Assembly: GCF_016545825.1 (NCBI RefSeq)
Contig: NC_052616.1
Location: 37,376,192 to 37,440,191, forward strand
DNA length: 64,000 nt
Source: Eucalyptus grandis
Taxonomy: Eukaryota; Streptophyta; Magnoliopsida; Myrtales; Myrtaceae
Direction: 5' to 3'
The translations under genes and the position numbers were made by a program. The notes below the pieces were generated by a model. It did not search any database, was not told where the DNA came from, and saw only the letters and a program-made list of their open reading frames with translations. This document shows, one piece after another, positions 63,348 to 64,000 of this stretch (position 1 is the first letter of the stretch; the number at the start of each line of letters is the position of its first letter).

Positions 63348-64000
63348 GGCTTCGTTTGGCGGTGGCAGTCCGTTGCCTCCGCTGGCCGTCGGGTTCGCTA
63401 GGGACTCCGTTTCAGTAAGAGGAACTTCTTCTTCCTCTGTTCGTCACCTCCGATGGCAGGTGGCGATCTTCCATTTCGTCACAGCTCACTGGTGTCGTAT
63501 CGATGGGGTTGGAAGTTTGGCTATGGTGGAGGAAAAGGAAGGAGCTTCCTAACAAACGAGAAAATCAAAGAAAAAGAAGAAATAAAAAAAAAAAAAGGAA
63601 GGAGCTTACCGACAACGGGAAAATAAAAAGAAGAAGAAGAAGAAATTGAAGGTTAAAAGCGGACGAAAAAGTACATAATTAGACGGTTTGATGTATAGAT
63701 GGAAGGTTTATTGTCGAGAAAGATGAAAATGATCGATTTTGATACGTTCCTTTTATTTCACGGTAAATTCGACATTTTTTTTTATATAATTTTCAAAAAG
63801 CCGTTTTTCCAAAACAAAGACAATATAGCAAGAATAACTATACGCTCAAGGCTGCAGATAATTTGTTATGAAACACATGTTCGAATCTATTTATAATAAT
63901 AATAGAGGGAAGGGAGAGCAATTGGGATCGCTCCATGGTTCCGTATCCGAGTACGAAAATGGTGAATAAGTGTGAATAAAAGTGGATACACTGAAAGTTG
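63348..64000. other. former 5' flank of ADAT2 copy C, then spacer
   Basis: 63348-63560 matches the flank upstream of copy A exon 1 (36651-36830): GGCGGTGGCAGTCCGTTGCC and CGCTAGGGACT. It is the old promoter and 5' UTR. A plus-strand frame starting MASFGGGSPLPPLA (63346) is also partly conserved in copy A but diverges in frame within about 14 codons, so I do not call it a gene. Nothing recognised after 63700. Confidence 0.5.

Overview
The window is nuclear DNA from a flowering plant, almost certainly a eudicot. It carries a TIR-NB-LRR immune receptor with the class's usual introns (TNLs are essentially confined to dicots), spliced genes with GT-AG introns, a plant-type LINE, a Ty3/Gypsy LTR retrotransposon primed by initiator tRNA-Met, and several Mutator-type inverted-repeat elements with 9-bp target duplications. 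The background is AT-rich and gene-poor. A woody Myrtales-like genome is my guess only. No tRNA, rRNA or CRISPR locus was seen.

Left third (1-17 kb): mostly intergenic. It holds a 509-bp MULE-type MITE (5556-6064), weaker AT-rich inverted-repeat elements (8.1-10.7 kb), and a structurally full-length but frameshifted LINE on the minus strand (about 11321-17015) bounded by a target-site duplication of at least 12 bp.

Middle (17.9-36.7 kb): a broken locus for the tRNA adenosine deaminase catalytic subunit (ADAT2/TAD2) on the minus strand. Copy B (17918-32581) keeps exons 2-8 with phase-compatible junctions and both deaminase zinc motifs. It lacks exon 1, has an in-frame stop in exon 6, and its sixth intron holds an 8.77-kb LTR retrotransposon (20002-28772) with perfect GAGAT duplications and near-identical 2.46-kb LTRs. 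Copy A (33837-36650) is a deleted tandem copy keeping exons 1, 2, 3 and 8. A third decayed copy C lies at 58577-63347. The RT and integrase of the LTR element are decayed although its LTRs look young, so it was probably mobilised in trans.

Right-centre (37.0-46.0 kb): a five-exon TNL gene on the minus strand. Its reconstructed 3000-nt CDS gives a 999-residue protein with TIR, NB-ARC and LRR domains and part of the post-LRR (C-JID) domain. The C-JID is cut by a frameshift and its remainder persists out of frame to about 37021. Intron 3 (3.6 kb) contains a second copy of the 5.6-kb MITE, again with a 9-bp duplication.

Right end (46-64 kb): a duplicated block upstream of the TNL, a roughly 95-bp minisatellite that also exists nearby as a single-unit version with the same flanks, and two members of an unusual element family (51325-52690 and 56026-57236). 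These have Mutator-like termini, subterminal CACTTAAGTG repeats, A/T-rich arms and an extremely GC-rich self-complementary core. ADAT2 copy C follows. The apparently working protein-coding gene here is the TNL; the rest is pseudogene or mobile DNA.
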